Assembly (NCBI GenBank): GCA_003439945.1
Contig: QVRM01003901.1
Location: 1,720,501 to 1,784,500 of the forward strand
Length of the DNA stretch: 64,000 bases
Source of the DNA: Dermanyssus gallinae
Taxonomy: Eukaryota > Arthropoda > Arachnida > Mesostigmata > Dermanyssidae
Reading direction: 5' to 3'
Shown piece by piece: positions 23,521 through 36,335 of this stretch. The position numbers and the translations under genes are program-made. The first letter of the stretch is position 1, and each line of letters starts with the position of its first letter. The notes under the pieces were generated by a model. The model was not told where the DNA came from. It did not search any database and worked only from the letters and a program-made list of their open reading frames with translations.

Positions 23521-25270
23521 TAAAGGCAAAGAAGAATCCGAAATTTTATATTTGATGACTCACTTAAGGACGCTCCCCGGATAAGAGTACTGCCATCGGC
23601 TCTGGGAAAGCCTAAAACAGGATCTTTGCTACATCGACCACTTTACTTGCTAAGCATAGTCGAGAAGTCTCTTAAGGCGACAGTAGCAATAGCCTGTCTG
23701 GATTGGATGAAGTAAACTGGAAAACACGTACACGTGGTACGGTTTCTGCTATACTAGGCCTGGCTATACTCCAAGTGAGTGAGGGGCCGCATATATACAA
23801 CGTAGCATGACACGTAAACGGCTGGGCCTTGTGGCCGTATTAACTGCTGAGGTGTATTTAAGCGGCAAGAGAAGAAGTGTCAGTACACGTTAACTAGTAG
23901 TGGTCGGCAATCTGAGGTCTCTCGTCTGAGTGTGAAAAAAAAGGTGACCTAAGGGCGCGCCTTAACGGAGAGGAGGTCGCTGGAATGCTCTCGTTTGCGC
24001 CACTCGTAGGCATGTTTTCAAATAGGCCTACGCAGCGCCTACTAAATTTCTGAGTTGTGCTGGTAGCGCGGGAGAGATCTGCGGGTGGCTACTGACCACG
24101 GCGGCAGACTCAGTGGTACCTGGGAAAATGCAGCCCTAGATAGCGAAGCCTTCAAAGCAATTAAGCCTACTCGCGATACGTAGTTTTTAACACTGCCAAA
24201 CTGTGGCTACAACCATAACTGTTGAGCCAGTCAGGCTCTTCCCGGGAAAATACCTAACAAGAAGAGTTATTGGTCTTGGTATATTGTATTCCGAGCATAA
24301 GCAGGTATTGCACGAGACCCAAAGCGGCCACTGTTGAATCTTGCGCTGCCCGTCAATTAGACCGGTCGGGTGAGCGTAATAGCATTTCCCCTCTAACATA
24401 CAGGACGGAGAGTTATAGGCACAGCTAAACTTACGATTTCTTAGATCCAGCCAGCAGAGTAGAATGAATTAATACATAGCTAAACTCAAGTTCACGCTAT
24501 TTAATTGCTCGTGGTTACCATGAGTAATAAAGGCATGCTGCGCAGGATAGAAAGGACGAGGGCTATGCATGAAACGGCGATCATTGTAATGTCAGGCACG
24601 TATTCGCATAGCAGCAAATTTGTGAGAGTCTCTGATGTGCTCTTTGAATTCAGCAAAAATACGAAGAATCTTATTTTTTCAATTCGCTCGCTTGCAGGGT
24701 AATTAGACAAACACTATAACAAAAGCCTTGGTGAAAATCCCCAGTACACAGCATTATGTATAATATGTTGAAACCATAGTTAAAATGTGTGTCAACATAT
24801 TGAATAGCAGCAACATTCTTGTGCACCTTTTACCACTTTTCCAGTGTATTTTACAAATTGGGACTCTTGGATCGGAACGCAGTACATAAGTTTAGAAGTA
24901 CGAATCGACTAACAATTTCGTTCGCGGCTACATCGATGGCTATATCACGTGTAAAGATTAGATGTGGTAAGATGGTTTCCTCAATTTATAAATAAAATTA
25001 CCATGTTCAATACACGTTTGGAAAGAGTAGCGTATCGTTTTCGGTACACCACCGGGAAATGCCATCAACAACAGACTGTAATACGAGATGAGTTTTTTCT
25101 GAGAAAACTTTAAGCAATACACCATATAAGATTCCTCCGAGTAAACTTTAAACGCAAGGCACTTGCATCTTATTGCCGAGACCTTGTCATTCTAAGCGCG
25201 CAGTTGTCTTCTTCACGTTTCTGTGGTACGGTGTGGTTCGCCACAAAGTGATGGCGAATAGGATATGAAC
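23521..25270. other. no recognised feature
   Basis: Mixed-composition sequence; frames of 65-70 codons on both strands are unrecognised. Nothing can be supported. Confidence 0.4.
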
Positions 25271-25280
25271 ACTCTTCCTA

Positions 25281-25700
25281 TCATCGGCCAGATTCCACAA
25301 TACACCATGTTTTCCTCGTATGCAACTTTATTAATCGAAGGAGGGCTTTCACCATCATGTGTAATTGTGATTGCACTTGATCGGTAGAGACTGAGCGTAC
25401 CTGCTCTTTTGTGCGCGTGGTGAAACGGTTTCGTATGTATTCCATAGTAGCCTTAATCAGCTCTTCTTTACCGAGCAACGGTCATCTGAGTTCGCCAACT
25501 TGTTCTTTCAAAAGACGGACGTTTTGGAGTGACTCATCGTCATCTCGGGCTCGCCGCTTATTAGACTTTAGTGAGTTTCCGCAGGTGCTTCGTCGTTTTC
25601 TTCTTCTTCTTCTTCTGGTTGATGCCGGCTAGCGCACGGTTTTTTGCAGGGAGCAGAGTGGTTTCACCTTACATCGTTTTTAACACGTGCTTGTCGTGTC
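25281..25700 (-). pseudogene. possible LINE ORF1 coiled-coil remnant
   Basis: The minus strand reads a basic Lys-rich segment (KKKKKK, near 25605), then LQNVRLLKEQVGELR, a stop, then GKEELIKATMEYIRNRF and a Gln/Leu-rich heptad-like stretch to the stop near 25281. Charged heptads followed by a short basic region are typical of ORF1 N-termini in R1-type LINEs, but there is no zinc knuckle and no ORF2 next to it. It could instead be a relict host coiled coil. Confidence 0.25.
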
Positions 25701-26161
25701 TAGCAGTTTATTTTTCGTTTTCATCTTGCCTTTCCTCATACGAATTCGGGGCTCTTGAATGTGTTCAACGTTTGATCCGTTTTGGCCTCGCTCGAACTCC
25801 GTGCGATCCAGCACTATTTTGAAAATATAATTGCGATGTGCAACTTGACACTGCGTGGAGCATTCGCGTGTGCCTCGCGACCGGGAGAGACACATAGGTG
25901 CTGCACGGGTTTGAGCCCTGCCGTTGCACATCTGTATTTATTGGGTCCGTCTTACGAAGCAGTGCGAAAGCAAACTCGTGGACGTTAAATGTTGACTAAG
26001 GGTGAGCACGAATACGTTAGATTAGAACACCATCATAAGCCACCGAGAGAGCCCTGTTCGGCACTAAATGAGGCCATGGGGCCACTTCTGAGAGCTCGCC
26101 GCCCAGAAGTAGGTTCTCACAGCACGACATCTCAGGATGATATCCGTAAAAATGTACAATA

Positions 26162-26215
26162 AAAAGTGACGGCGCTTCAGGACACACAATGGTGTCCTAT
26201 AGCGCCTTCACTTTT
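26162..26215. repeat. hairpin: 24-bp arms (21/24 paired), 6-nt loop
   Basis: The left arm, 26162-26185 (aaaagtgacggcgcttcagg...), pairs with the right arm, 26192-26215, around the loop acaatg. Pairing continues imperfectly outward for about 8 more bases (tgtacaat against cttgtacg). It is compact enough to be a pre-miRNA-like stem, a very short MITE or a fold-back scar. No coding context. Confidence 0.8.
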
Positions 26216-26324
26216 CTTGTACGCGCGGGTACCATTGCCACATTCAGTGTACCTCTAAGTATTAAGGGCCAAAATCTCATAATGCAGAAAACTCCAAATA
26301 AGTCTTTATTAACCTGTGAAAAGG

Positions 26325-26430
26325 AGCCAAGCAGCTTAATGGCAAAAGCATGACCTTGCATTTGGGAGGTCTAATCAGGGAGATACCATTTATGTTTAAG
26401 TCTAGAACTTGCCACTCTTCACTTGGTTTC
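26325..26430 (+). mobile_element. diverged SINE family 1 relict
   Basis: The head aagcagcttaatggcaaaag and the following ccttgcatttgggaggt line up with the A-box part of SINE family 1 (gatggtttagtggcaaag, cttgcattcggtagg). The body piece gccactcttcacttggtttcc matches gccactcttaaattggtttgc. The B box is lost and there is no A tail. Confidence 0.5.
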
Positions 26431-26433
26431 CAG

Positions 26434-26490
26434 GGGAGTACACATGTCTGATTAACGATGTACACAGGGAGTACAGATGTCTGATCAACT
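26434..26490. repeat. tandem duplication of about 32 bp
   Basis: gggagtacacatgtctgatt is followed 32 bp later by gggagtacagatgtctgatc: two copies, nearly identical. Confidence 0.8.
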
Positions 26491-27033
26491 ATCTAGTTTA
26501 TAACTATACTATACTACTACTGTAACTTACTCTTATGTACCTATAATATTTGTTTGATTAACACCCAAACTGGGTAAATGTGTTTATGTTACATCAAAAT
26601 GTTTCGAGACGCCAACAAACTAGCGTTTTGCTAGTTCTGCTATAGACCTAACCGCCGGGCATACCGCGGCGTGATATCGATCACATTTGCTCCAGCATTG
26701 TTTGCATTGACATTCATCCTGTGGTTCATGAAAACCGTCCTTATGTACCTATAATAACAACACCAAAACCAACGCGGTCTGATATAACCTAACTAGATGA
26801 GAGGGCGCATCTCCAGACCTGAGCCAGAACTTCGACACCTAAGGCGGCCGGCATCTATGGCAAAAAGGCTTCCCAAAGTGTCCAATAATGTCGTATCCAT
26901 CACCGACTCCGGTAAGAGAGGACAATGTAAAAAGTTGCCAGGTTAGACATGCTATATGTGTTCTATTTATCATGATAATCTACATGTAATTTTAAACAAT
27001 TTAAATTTGAGCTCAGTTGGAAGTACTAATCTT

Positions 27034-27700
27034 TCATATTTGAAAGCACCTGTAACTAACAATCGTTTTGCGGTGCCAGGCATAACCCGAGTGAGAGTGA
27101 ATCCTATTTTTCCACTTTATTTTCAACTTTTTTAAGGTTTGGCTACGGGAAAGTAATGAGTATCCTGGTGTATATTTGGCTGGATTGTAGTAAATGTAGA
27201 GCGGGCTGAAGTCGATCCCTGTGCTGCGGAAGTAACCCGAGAGTTTATCATGTCCAGTAAGTAGCTGTGTCGTAGAGTAATTTAGTTCTCCTCTTGATGT
27301 ACCGACCCACTCACGGATGCTATGGAATTCCCTCTGAAGAAGTATTGCAAACGTTATTTCCTGAGAGACAACATGTCTAACCCATAGCCTTTTCTCTGCT
27401 GCGGGGGTTACTTGTAATTCACCATGATTTGTACTTATGCCGTAGGACAATTCTTTCTGGTCCACGCTGTCTCAAAAGTCTTACGCCAGCAATGGCCAGG
27501 TACTTATGATAATCCCGTATTCAGTATAACAAAGAAGTGTTGGGGCAGCAAAGGATATAGTGGCGACAGCAGGCGATCGAGCAGGTTATTGCGACAAGCA
27601 GATCGACTCATTAAATATGATGTTAACCCTGTTAGGCGATACCGCGTACAACAAAGGATTCGCCTTGCGTGGGTTCTGGTTGCTGTGGACGACAGTGTTC
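27034..27700 (-). pseudogene. R1-like LINE fragment (post-RT C-terminal part)
   Basis: A minus-strand frame of 143 codons (27465-27034) carries SIREWVGTSRGELNYSTTQ, LLTGHDKL and YFRSTGIDFSPLY. These match RAWMYRPGGELTFYITQ, VVTGHGDF and YLFSIGKTTSPFY of the 59.8-63.1 kb LINE. An RLWVRHV block corresponds to RRLWEDP upstream. The CCHC-like cysteines that should follow are replaced by unrelated residues. A weaker match (ISFAAPTLL against IVLFAAPVW) in another frame near 27540-27580 suggests it extends further upstream. Confidence 0.7.
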
Positions 27701-28719
27701 CTCATACTGAGACAGGACAATATTTGCGGATAAAGTGTCTTATATCAGCAATTTGGGTCTACCAGAGCAAAGTACTACAGCAAACACAGCTGAATTCCTA
27801 ACTGCATATGTTAGTAATAAGTGGCTTTTTAACAAGAATTATTCTGCTCTTAGTAAAGAAATTTACATAGCAGAGGAAATGATAGCGAAAGCAGATGACA
27901 AAACAGGTTTCTGAGAGCGGAGACACGCGGAGGTGTAATTGCAAACAGTGCGAAGAACCGCTGCGCTGGTTCCGTTTGTTCTGTATGACAGTATTATTTT
28001 TATTTTATTTTTATTTATATTACTATTTAAGCTGAGACCAAGCAACGTTAGTCCGGTCTGCAACCGTCAGCGGCTTTACAGCAGGGTACACCTTAGAAAG
28101 TGACAAACCAACTGCACTAAATCAGAAGAGTCCAGAGAGCACCTTCAATGGCTAATGACGTCGCAAGCAGCGAGCAACAACCAATGAACCTTTTAAAATA
28201 CCAAATCGAAAAAAGTGCAGGCAAATGCCCCCATGGTTCACCCAGCAAGGGCCTATGTCGTAGTCAGTTAAAAAAAAGCACTTGTTCATTGTAATGGCAG
28301 ACAACCGGTTAGTTGCGGAAGGGCTGGACGACAACTCGACTGCCGCTCACTGGCGCAGGTATTCCAAAGGTCTGTTACCACAACTTCTCCATGCGCGTCC
28401 AGCCGAAGCAATAAACCTGCATCTACTTATGAGTTATTTCACCCTGTGTCGAAAGGAAATACTTTCTAATCAAGCACGACCGGATTTGTCCCGGTGCGTA
28501 TGGACGAACGAGTTTATTTTATTATTAGCTTGACATATATACCTAAGTACACATGTCATCCATCTATATCAGGGGCGCTTCAAGCAACAGCATAAGCGGA
28601 CGTGTTGAGATTCTAGCTGTGATAGATTGGCGACACCCCGGTAGATGTCAACCATGACTGGCGCACTAATACCCTAGACCATGCGTGGGTATGACCGCCG
28701 GGCTGCAACTGGATACTTC

Positions 28720-29600
28720 AAAGGGCCGGCAAATAGATTTTTTTTAAATATTTGTCTATATAAATATGTCTATATATATATATCAACTCTTTCCTCCTGT
28801 CGCTCCTCTCCTCGGTGTTTCCTGCCTTGGTGGTTACTCTATCAATGTGTTCATTGCTGGTAAGGGCCTTGTCGATAGTCATGCCCAGATATCGGGCAGG
28901 CTGTTTTATTTCAATGGCCACCTTATGCAGTGCTAATTGCACCTCACCGTTCTGTCCTATGCGAAGCACAGCTTTATTATTCTCGGGCGGCAGCGGTAGC
29001 CTAGATCCCACTATCCGGTCGATCACTATCTAGATTCCAAATTGGGCCCGCATCTAGAATGTGTTTTCATTGCGCGCCGTAACCAGGCTAACTAGGCAGT
29101 TGGCGTACGCAAATGTCTGAACGTTCTCTATGTTGCAGAGCCCCAGGACATCATCGTGTGCCAGGTTTCATAGCAGGGGCCTTCCAGGATCCTCATGGAA
29201 GTACATCCAGGATTAGCCTCTAGCTCAGTAAGTTGAAAGCGCTACAGACGTCCAAAAGGACTCCCTGGACCACTGTTTTTTTCTTCGTTGTATTTTGGCT
29301 TCCCATTGCACGAGATCGATGACCATTCCCGTCGAGCGCCTTTGTCGGAAGCTTGAAAGGGTTTTCTGATGCATTACTAGTGCTTGCCATGAAAAGGGCC
29401 TTCCTAATGCATTGCCTGTATACAGGGCGCCACCGAATATCTCTCGCAATTATAGCACTTGCCTCAGATATGCAGCTTTTGGCCACATGCCTCCTTGCAC
29501 TATATCTAGATTCAATATTTCGATACCTAAAACAGCAGGATTGTGTTATGCAATTTTTCCTCCAGTGGGTATAATACCCTTGCTATTGTAAGCCTTCGCT
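28720..29600 (-). pseudogene. R1-like LINE fragment, second subfamily (RT domain)
   Basis: Minus-strand RT blocks occur in order but in shifting frames: SSFRQRRSTGMVIDLV (near 29330-29375), GVLLDVCSAFNLLS (29220-29260, first catalytic Asp kept), 'GRPLL-stop-NLAHDDVLGLCN' (29130-29195), FAYANCLVSLVTAR (29070-29110), then LPLPPENNKAVLRIGQNG and PARYLGMTIDKAL. The catalytic YADD has become YANC, so the enzyme was dead even without the stops. It differs enough from the 59.8-63.1 kb copy to be a separate subfamily. It ends in AT-rich DNA near 28720. Confidence 0.75.
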
Positions 29601-29903
29601 TGATGAACAGCACTTCACCCTTTGTCTTTGTAGTAGTACGGTGGCGCTCAATTTACTCATTATGTTTTCTCCGGGCTCTTCGATAACGACTGCCGTCAAT
29701 GAGGGAGCCAACTTGAATTCTCTTTGGACCTATTCGATAACGTCTTTTTGGATCGTGCTACAGTTTTCGCTTTCTGACAACCTTTTTATATTCATGCCGT
29801 CAAAGCATAGTACATTGGCCTATAAGAGGTTTCCAGCCCACGGTACTGTCCAGGAGCATTTTCGGTATCCAGCATCCGAATTTGTTTGTACCTACCTAAA
29901 GTG

Positions 29904-29905
<2 letters not shown>

Positions 29906-29953
<48 letters not shown>
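29906..29953. repeat. (AT)n microsatellite
   Basis: About 24 AT units, ending just before the SINE at 29957. Confidence 0.95.
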
Positions 29954-29955
<2 letters not shown>

Positions 29956-29956
29956 C

Positions 29957-30150
29957 CACCGAGAAAAATGACTTAGTAGCAAAGCCTTTGCACTGCATTC
30001 GGGAGCCATGGGTTCGAAACCCAGACAGGCCACTCTTAAATTGATTTTCATGGTTTCCAATTTAGACAAGGTGAATGCCGGAGTGGACTAAAAATCGTCT
30101 ATGACACGTAAAACCCGTACACGGGCATAAGCCTTATGAAAGAACTAAAA
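29957..30150 (+). mobile_element. tRNA-derived SINE, family 1, copy 2
   Basis: The same body as copy 1 at 15.1 kb: cactcttaaattgattttca, ggtttccaatttagacaagg, atgccggagtgga, then cccgtacacgggcataag. The B box gggttcgaaaccc is at 30010-30022. The A box is weaker (gacttagtagca) and the 5' acceptor half is damaged. The tail is a short A run merging into (TA)n. Confidence 0.85.
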
Positions 30151-30174
30151 AATATATATATATATATACTCTTC

Positions 30175-31150
30175 TTGTTTGTGAATCGCGTAGGGACCTA
30201 AAACGCTTATGGAGCCTGAGTTGCTATCCAACTTGCGGAGCAAGCTAGTTTATTTCGTTGACTGAAAGTGGCAATCGCAAACTTGTCGCTTTTCCAACAG
30301 GTATTAAGAATTAAGTAAATATAATGGTATTTAGTACAAAATATTTTTGAAATTTTATTAACCAATTTATATTACAATCCTGTGTAAGTTATTAATTAAG
30401 TAAATTAGAAGAGTTAGTGGGGATTAAGTGTTTCGAAGAGCTTTGATGACCCATGTGAATGCTGCAATTCACAAAACTTTGAACTCTTAACGGAGTGCTT
30501 CACGATCACCTCGAACTAACCAAAAAATCTGCTCGATGGTTGCCTCCATGGTCATAGAGAGGCGCGGGCGCCTCTGGATTGAGACCTTCGGGTAAAATAG
30601 TGAAGGTTTTTGACGAGTGCCAGTCTTATTCATTCTCGAGACTCGTCACAAGGCTTTACGAAAAACATGGGTTTATTTGTATGACTCTTTACTTAATTTT
30701 CAGAGGTTCACAGTTGCCAGGCAATAAATGCCTACACCCACAAAAGTGAAGCGCCAGCGGTCGACTGGCGAGGTGATGGTCGCTATCTTATTTTTTTAGA
30801 AGTGATATTATATGTGATTTAAATCTACTTGAAGAAATTAAAGAACAAATCTGACATATCTGTACTCTATCATTTCAACTGCAAAACTTAGTTCGATCCC
30901 TACGTAGCTACCCGCAATTCGAAGTTTTACATTCTATATTTTTACTGTAAGTTACATGAATGGTAAGTCCGGTAGGAAAAAACAGGCAAACACCCAATGT
31001 CCGATGTAGCACACTGGTACACAACATTAAACACATCTCCCATTTTTTCGATTTGCGACGAACAACTTGCATACGAACGAGCACAGGACGTGTATAATTG
31101 ATTGATATAGTTACGCCGGATACAGACAGTTGACTGTTATTTGGGCCAAA
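30175..31150. other. no recognised feature
   Basis: AT-rich; one 82-codon minus-strand frame (31156-30908) that is unrecognised. Confidence 0.4.
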
Positions 31151-31158
31151 CGACATAC

Positions 31159-31600
31159 CGTCTCCGCCGCCTCCGCTGTGTTCTACTGCTGACGACTGCG
31201 TCTGGCGTCATGCGTCAAGTGTGTGCGGGCAAACGCTTGGGCCCTCCGAATAGCAATAGCAGCAGCAGCAGCAAACACCACCACCACCACTGCTACCATC
31301 AATGGACTGCTTGACTGATTGTCTGACTGACGTGACGGTCTGAAGTCGCGAATGAACGAAAACTGCCACACGGGTTGAGTGAGCAGCGCTAGCACAGTCC
31401 TAGCAAGCACCCACGGCAAGCAATCGTAGCAAAAGCCGTTTGGGCTCTTCCCTTCAATGGGAATCTCCTTCGGACATCGGGCTGACGATCTCCGGCAAGC
31501 GGGAGTCAAACGGGGAAGGGCTCGCCTATTGAAATCAGGCGACCTTCAGCCGCCCACCAGCTGATCTAGGGGTGGCCTGCTTCTGCTGCTGCTGCTGCTA
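31159..31600 (-). other. GC-richer block with a strong splice donor, possible 5' exon
   Basis: On the minus strand a GCN/CAG/GTG-triplet-rich block ends at GGAGACG|GTATGT (intron from 31158), a good donor. An ATG in favourable context at about 31207 gives MTPDAVVSSRTQRRRRR into that donor; a 108-codon frame (31509-31183) runs in another phase. This suits a 5' UTR/first exon of a host gene running leftward, but I find no downstream exon. Confidence 0.25.
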
Positions 31601-31779
31601 CTGCTGTTGACAGCAGACAGAGAGGGTGAACGGGTAGACGCCATCGGTCCGTCTGAGCTCACTCGAACGTGAAATGCGCCGAGCTGTTCTAAAGGCACAA
31701 ACGAAAGCGAGCAAGTTCAGCATAAACATTTCACCAGAAAAGTCTCTCACATCATTTCCCTGATCATCATACACAAGTG

Positions 31780-31782
<3 letters not shown>

Positions 31783-31846
<64 letters not shown>

Positions 31847-31848
31847 AC
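31783..31848. repeat. (AT)n microsatellite, interrupted
   Basis: About 33 AT units with one TTT interruption near 31832. Confidence 0.95.
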
Positions 31849-31849
31849 A

Positions 31850-34800
31850 ATATATCTTTATTAAAAAAGGGGTTATACAAGCCGACAAAGTTCATCAAAT
31901 GTTAGAGTTTGGCAAATTCGGTCACGCAAAGGTGTGATCCGCAAAATCTTGCTTTGCAGTTGCAGTTGGCTGAATAGACCTGTCACTTCGTAAAGTACTG
32001 GGTCTCACAATAAAATGGGTAGTCATGTTGTTCTGCCGCACAAGTTGCTTTAATAATCGAAAATCTACCTGTCGCTGGTAATCCGCAACCGTTGAAAATC
32101 CTATCCGAATGTTGGCGACATTGCAGCGCTTGGCGACTCTTCTCACAGCTTTTCTCAATCCTGAATTCAATAAGGTTTAGAATGGCGCTCAAACGACGCA
32201 GACTAAGTCCACTTAAGTACAATAAAAGTTTAGTGTAATTTAATATAGTACTTAACGTCCATTATCACAAGCTTTCATAATAAGGTTGCCCAAATGCAAC
32301 TCTGAAAATCCGTTTTGGTCATATGCTTAGGGAACTTTAAATGTGTGTCAAAATGAGCTTCGGATGCTTATAAGCAGAGACTTGAAGAAAAGCCTTACCA
32401 TCCAGATAGTACTGCGTACCTTCCAATTTTCTTTACACATTTTGGAACGGAAATGACTATATATATCGCTGTGTTACGCCTTGTCTTTACCTTTTTAGCT
32501 GTGTCATTACTATTTCACTGAATACGGGTATACACGACCAATATGTCGAAGGACAGAAGAGTCGCCCCTGAAGACCGAAGTTTAGAACACAGATACATTT
32601 TTGACCGGATACTTGTGTATGAAATCTTTAATCAAAAGTCAGCGTGCATATTTTTTGCAGGGTCATTGGCATATTTGAACGTTACAAGAAACGCTAGATG
32701 TATTTAGGGATGGTTAATAAGCTGTCAAGACTATATGTTTGTAGCAGTGGAGGTTTATACGGCTAACCTACCGTTCTAAGAAGCCGATATTTTATAAAGC
32801 GTTGTCATGCATAGGACCTAATCTTATTTGAGAAAAATTGTTTCCTTTTCTTTAATTGTAAACCTGGTTGAGCATTGTCTTAGTTTTACTTGCATTATAC
32901 TAGCGCGAACAAGTCAACGCAAATGTTTGCTTATTAGCAAATTTAGATGATATTAGTACTAAGAACTACGAGGTTACTTTGTATGTTCAAACTGGACTCG
33001 ATAGATGAGATCACAATTTGTCCATTGCTTTATGTACAACTGCGCGGCTCTTACAATCGATGAAACGTTATGATGATCCATTGTCTGTTTTATGTTTCAC
33101 TGCGATAGACTGCCGCCTGTTGCCAATGAGTGTTAGAATAGTAGACTGAAACAGTGGTAAATTTAGGGTACACATTCGAAGTTCAATTTGACCTCTCACT
33201 TGCAGTAGTGGCTGTCAGGGCCACAGCCGTCGTGGACACGCCAAGTCCAATAATACCCCGGGCGAACAGCTGCGAAGGCAAAAAGAGACCAGCAGGCGTG
33301 CGGAGAAGTAGGAAAAGGCGAAAGATGAGGAAGGAAGAAAATCTGATAAAAAATTAGAATCCAAAAAGTAGATACGTTGCGCGTTTGTAGAGGAAACGCA
33401 GTTCGTTGAATCAGTCGATAAGAAAAGTCGAGTCTTTTGATCGAGCTGTGAAGCTCATGTTGCACCATAGGAATGGCCACCCGTAAAATAAACGTTTGCG
33501 ATACGATCGGGACAAATAAAAAATCACGGGGACTTAAATCCGAGAGATTTGATTTATTGACAAGAACACTGTCTATACAACAAATGTATTCCAATGATAC
33601 GTGGGCTGTGAGGAAATATATTTGGCTACAATGAACAGGGTAATGGGTTTAGGGAAAATGTTAGATTGGTAGATTCATACCTAGTCGTTTTATCAGACAA
33701 ATTAGCTCAAAGGTTAAAGCTCAAAGGTTATTACAAAAATAGTTTTATGTACAATATCAGAATTAAAGATAATGTTTACAAATTGTTGGCATAATTTAGT
33801 TATTACTTTCACATCGTAATCCAACGGCGGAACCGTTTTTATTGCAATTGAGAACGTCTTGCTAAAAAAATTATCTTAAGCACTTACACGACTTTTTAAG
33901 GCTATACTAACACCCTGGCATAATCCCATCCAATCTCGCTTACGGCAATGTGTTTTCTCTCTTCTGCGCAAAGTGCTCAGCCCGTTTCCTTAAATATATT
34001 CTGTCGGTTGTAAGGACCAATTCACAAATCACGTCTAGTATAAAAAGAATATTGGCGTGTTATTTTGGGTTTTCGTCTACAACCACCAGTTAAAGACACA
34101 TAACGAGGGTGTGTCATTATGGAGTCAGAGATATGCTAAGCAATAGAGAGCTCACACAGCAACTTAAGTAAACGTTTTGGTGTACTCAAACAAATTAGCT
34201 TTTTAGATGGCCACTCGCAAGGTGTTACAAGCAGACTTTGAAGACGACAGCCGTGTTATTCGATTACCAGGCGAGACCAAAAGCGCATACAATACGTAAT
34301 AATATTGATTATTTAGTAGTAATGCGCTTACTAGTTGCTCCGCAAGTAACTTTGCGAAAGCTTACGATGCTTAGCTAAAGAAGGGAAGATGATGCTGAAC
34401 TGAAATTGGAATTATACGCTACATTCAGTTTTGCAGAGAGGATTCACTGAAGCCTCCTGCGCTACGTGTCATCCTATCAAGCATAAGAGATCTAGCTTTT
34501 TTCATGATTTCAAACTCCTTAACCTATCATATTTTCTAGTTTATAAGGAGCTGCGGTGAACACTAGGCTAAACACTGAAGCTACTACAAATGTGAACCTA
34601 ACAGTTGCCTGTTAATGGTAATAGTTTAGGTAGTAGCTTTGGTTGGTTTTTAAAGGCCGTTGAAATATCATGCGCTTTACACATTTGGTAAAACTGTGCG
34701 GCGATTCCTTAGCGTTAATATGATTGTGTTTGTTGGATGATGATTGTGTCTTAAGGGTCAAACGTATACGCTCATGGAGGAGCTGATAGTCCTTAAGTTC

Positions 34801-36000
34801 TACCCGAAGTACTACATCAACGTGCAGTCTTGAACAAAGCAATACCAGTCTAACGGTGCCAAGGTAGAGTCTGCCACGACTTCGTCCTAGAACTAGTTTT
34901 AAGTCATCAACCTATGACTATCTAATAGCAGCTTCATCTTTTTTAGCGTCTGTAGTGAAATACATTGATACCTTCATCTTTAAGCAAAAAAAAATCCGCA
35001 GAAAACAATTCGAATTATGATTAGGATTACTAGTCTAAATATCTAAGCATTGCGACCAAGATGGTTGGTATGTAGTGCAACGGAGAAGATGCTACCATTC
35101 TCTTCGATTGAAATGCGGGATGCCGAAATCGCATAAATAAAAGACAAAAACCATAACATAAAAATAGAAATCAATTCATTTATTCACAGAGCTCGAGTAT
35201 GCGCCTCAGTATTTCAAGATATTATACTGGCATGTGTGCAATGTAAAGACGGATCATATTTAAAGTGGAGCGAATGACAGCAAAAGATACTTCGTGTCAA
35301 TAACGCTCCAGTTCAGTATTTATTCACTGAAATAGGAAAGTCATGCTTAGATATATCTGTAAGCTGCGAGACGACTTGTCGTCCTAATTAGTCTAGTGTC
35401 TCTCCTTCACCTTGCGAGTTTCATTGTTGGGTTGTCTCGTTCCGTTATCCACATTGTCTCTGGATTTAGGGTAGCATAGGCCATCCTACGCCGTGCAGTT
35501 ACGAAGAGACAGTTATTTGTTAGTCAGCGCAAGTGATAAGACTTTTCTCGAACGACCGCCTAAAAAAGGCGACTAAACAACAAGCAAATACTGATACTTC
35601 TTACTGCTTGGAGTTCTTCTAATCGTTCGTATGTTGGTTTTCGCCGATTTCGTCTCAAAGACCTTGAGGCTAACTCGAGATTGACAAAGTAAGCCTGTGA
35701 TTCGTCTAGCCATTTGCGAATGCCGTTACTGGAGTGGAGTGTCGCTTCTTTCCTAGTTGGCTTTTCAAAGTGGCATGTTTTTTCTCACTGTCTGTTCAAA
35801 CTGGATAATGACACGTTTCAATAGCTCCCAACACAAATCTATGCGACGCTGTTGATATTATAACTACTTTTTCGTTTCAACGTAGTGCGTATATAAAATA
35901 TAAAATGGGCTGAAGCTGACTGTCAAAGGTCAGATTATCTCTAGTGGTCTACATGTACAGGCAGTTGTGACGAGGAGGATGATTGTTTATCGGCAAACAT
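31850..36000. other. no recognised feature
   Basis: AT-rich DNA. Minus frames at 32222-31983 and 33594-33196 and a plus frame at 33154-33357 are unrecognised. One tiny match to the closing block of the RLE-type LINE (CRGNA, near 33390) is too short to call. Confidence 0.4.
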
Positions 36001-36335
36001 TGACTTCAAATAAAATCAACCTCTTTATTTTGTTGTATAATTATTTATTTATTTAGAAAATACATGGTTTAGTCAAATCTTGTGAACAACAGCCTTGTAA
36101 AGGCTAAGGAACATCACTGTATTCGATATTCGGTTCTGCTACGACATTCGACATTGATGTTAATGCTTATATGTATATACGAGTGAAATTAAAAATAGAT
36201 ATACGTCATTATAATCTATAGATGAAATGCTTTGTCGAGTCGCACCTGTACTGCCCTTAAAGGTAGTAACTGCTCGAGTATATGCGCGTCGTGTGAGTGT
36301 GTATCTGTACATGGCTACCGCTGGTCCAGCGTCGA

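Noticed and set aside
31922..32222. Minus-strand frames reminiscent of a Penelope-like element C-terminus
   Set aside because: No GIY-YIG residues can be aligned; the resemblance rests on a basic helix only.
33361..33400. Match CRGNA to the closing block of the RLE-type LINE
   Set aside because: Only five to eight residues match and no upstream domain is visible; chance is likely.
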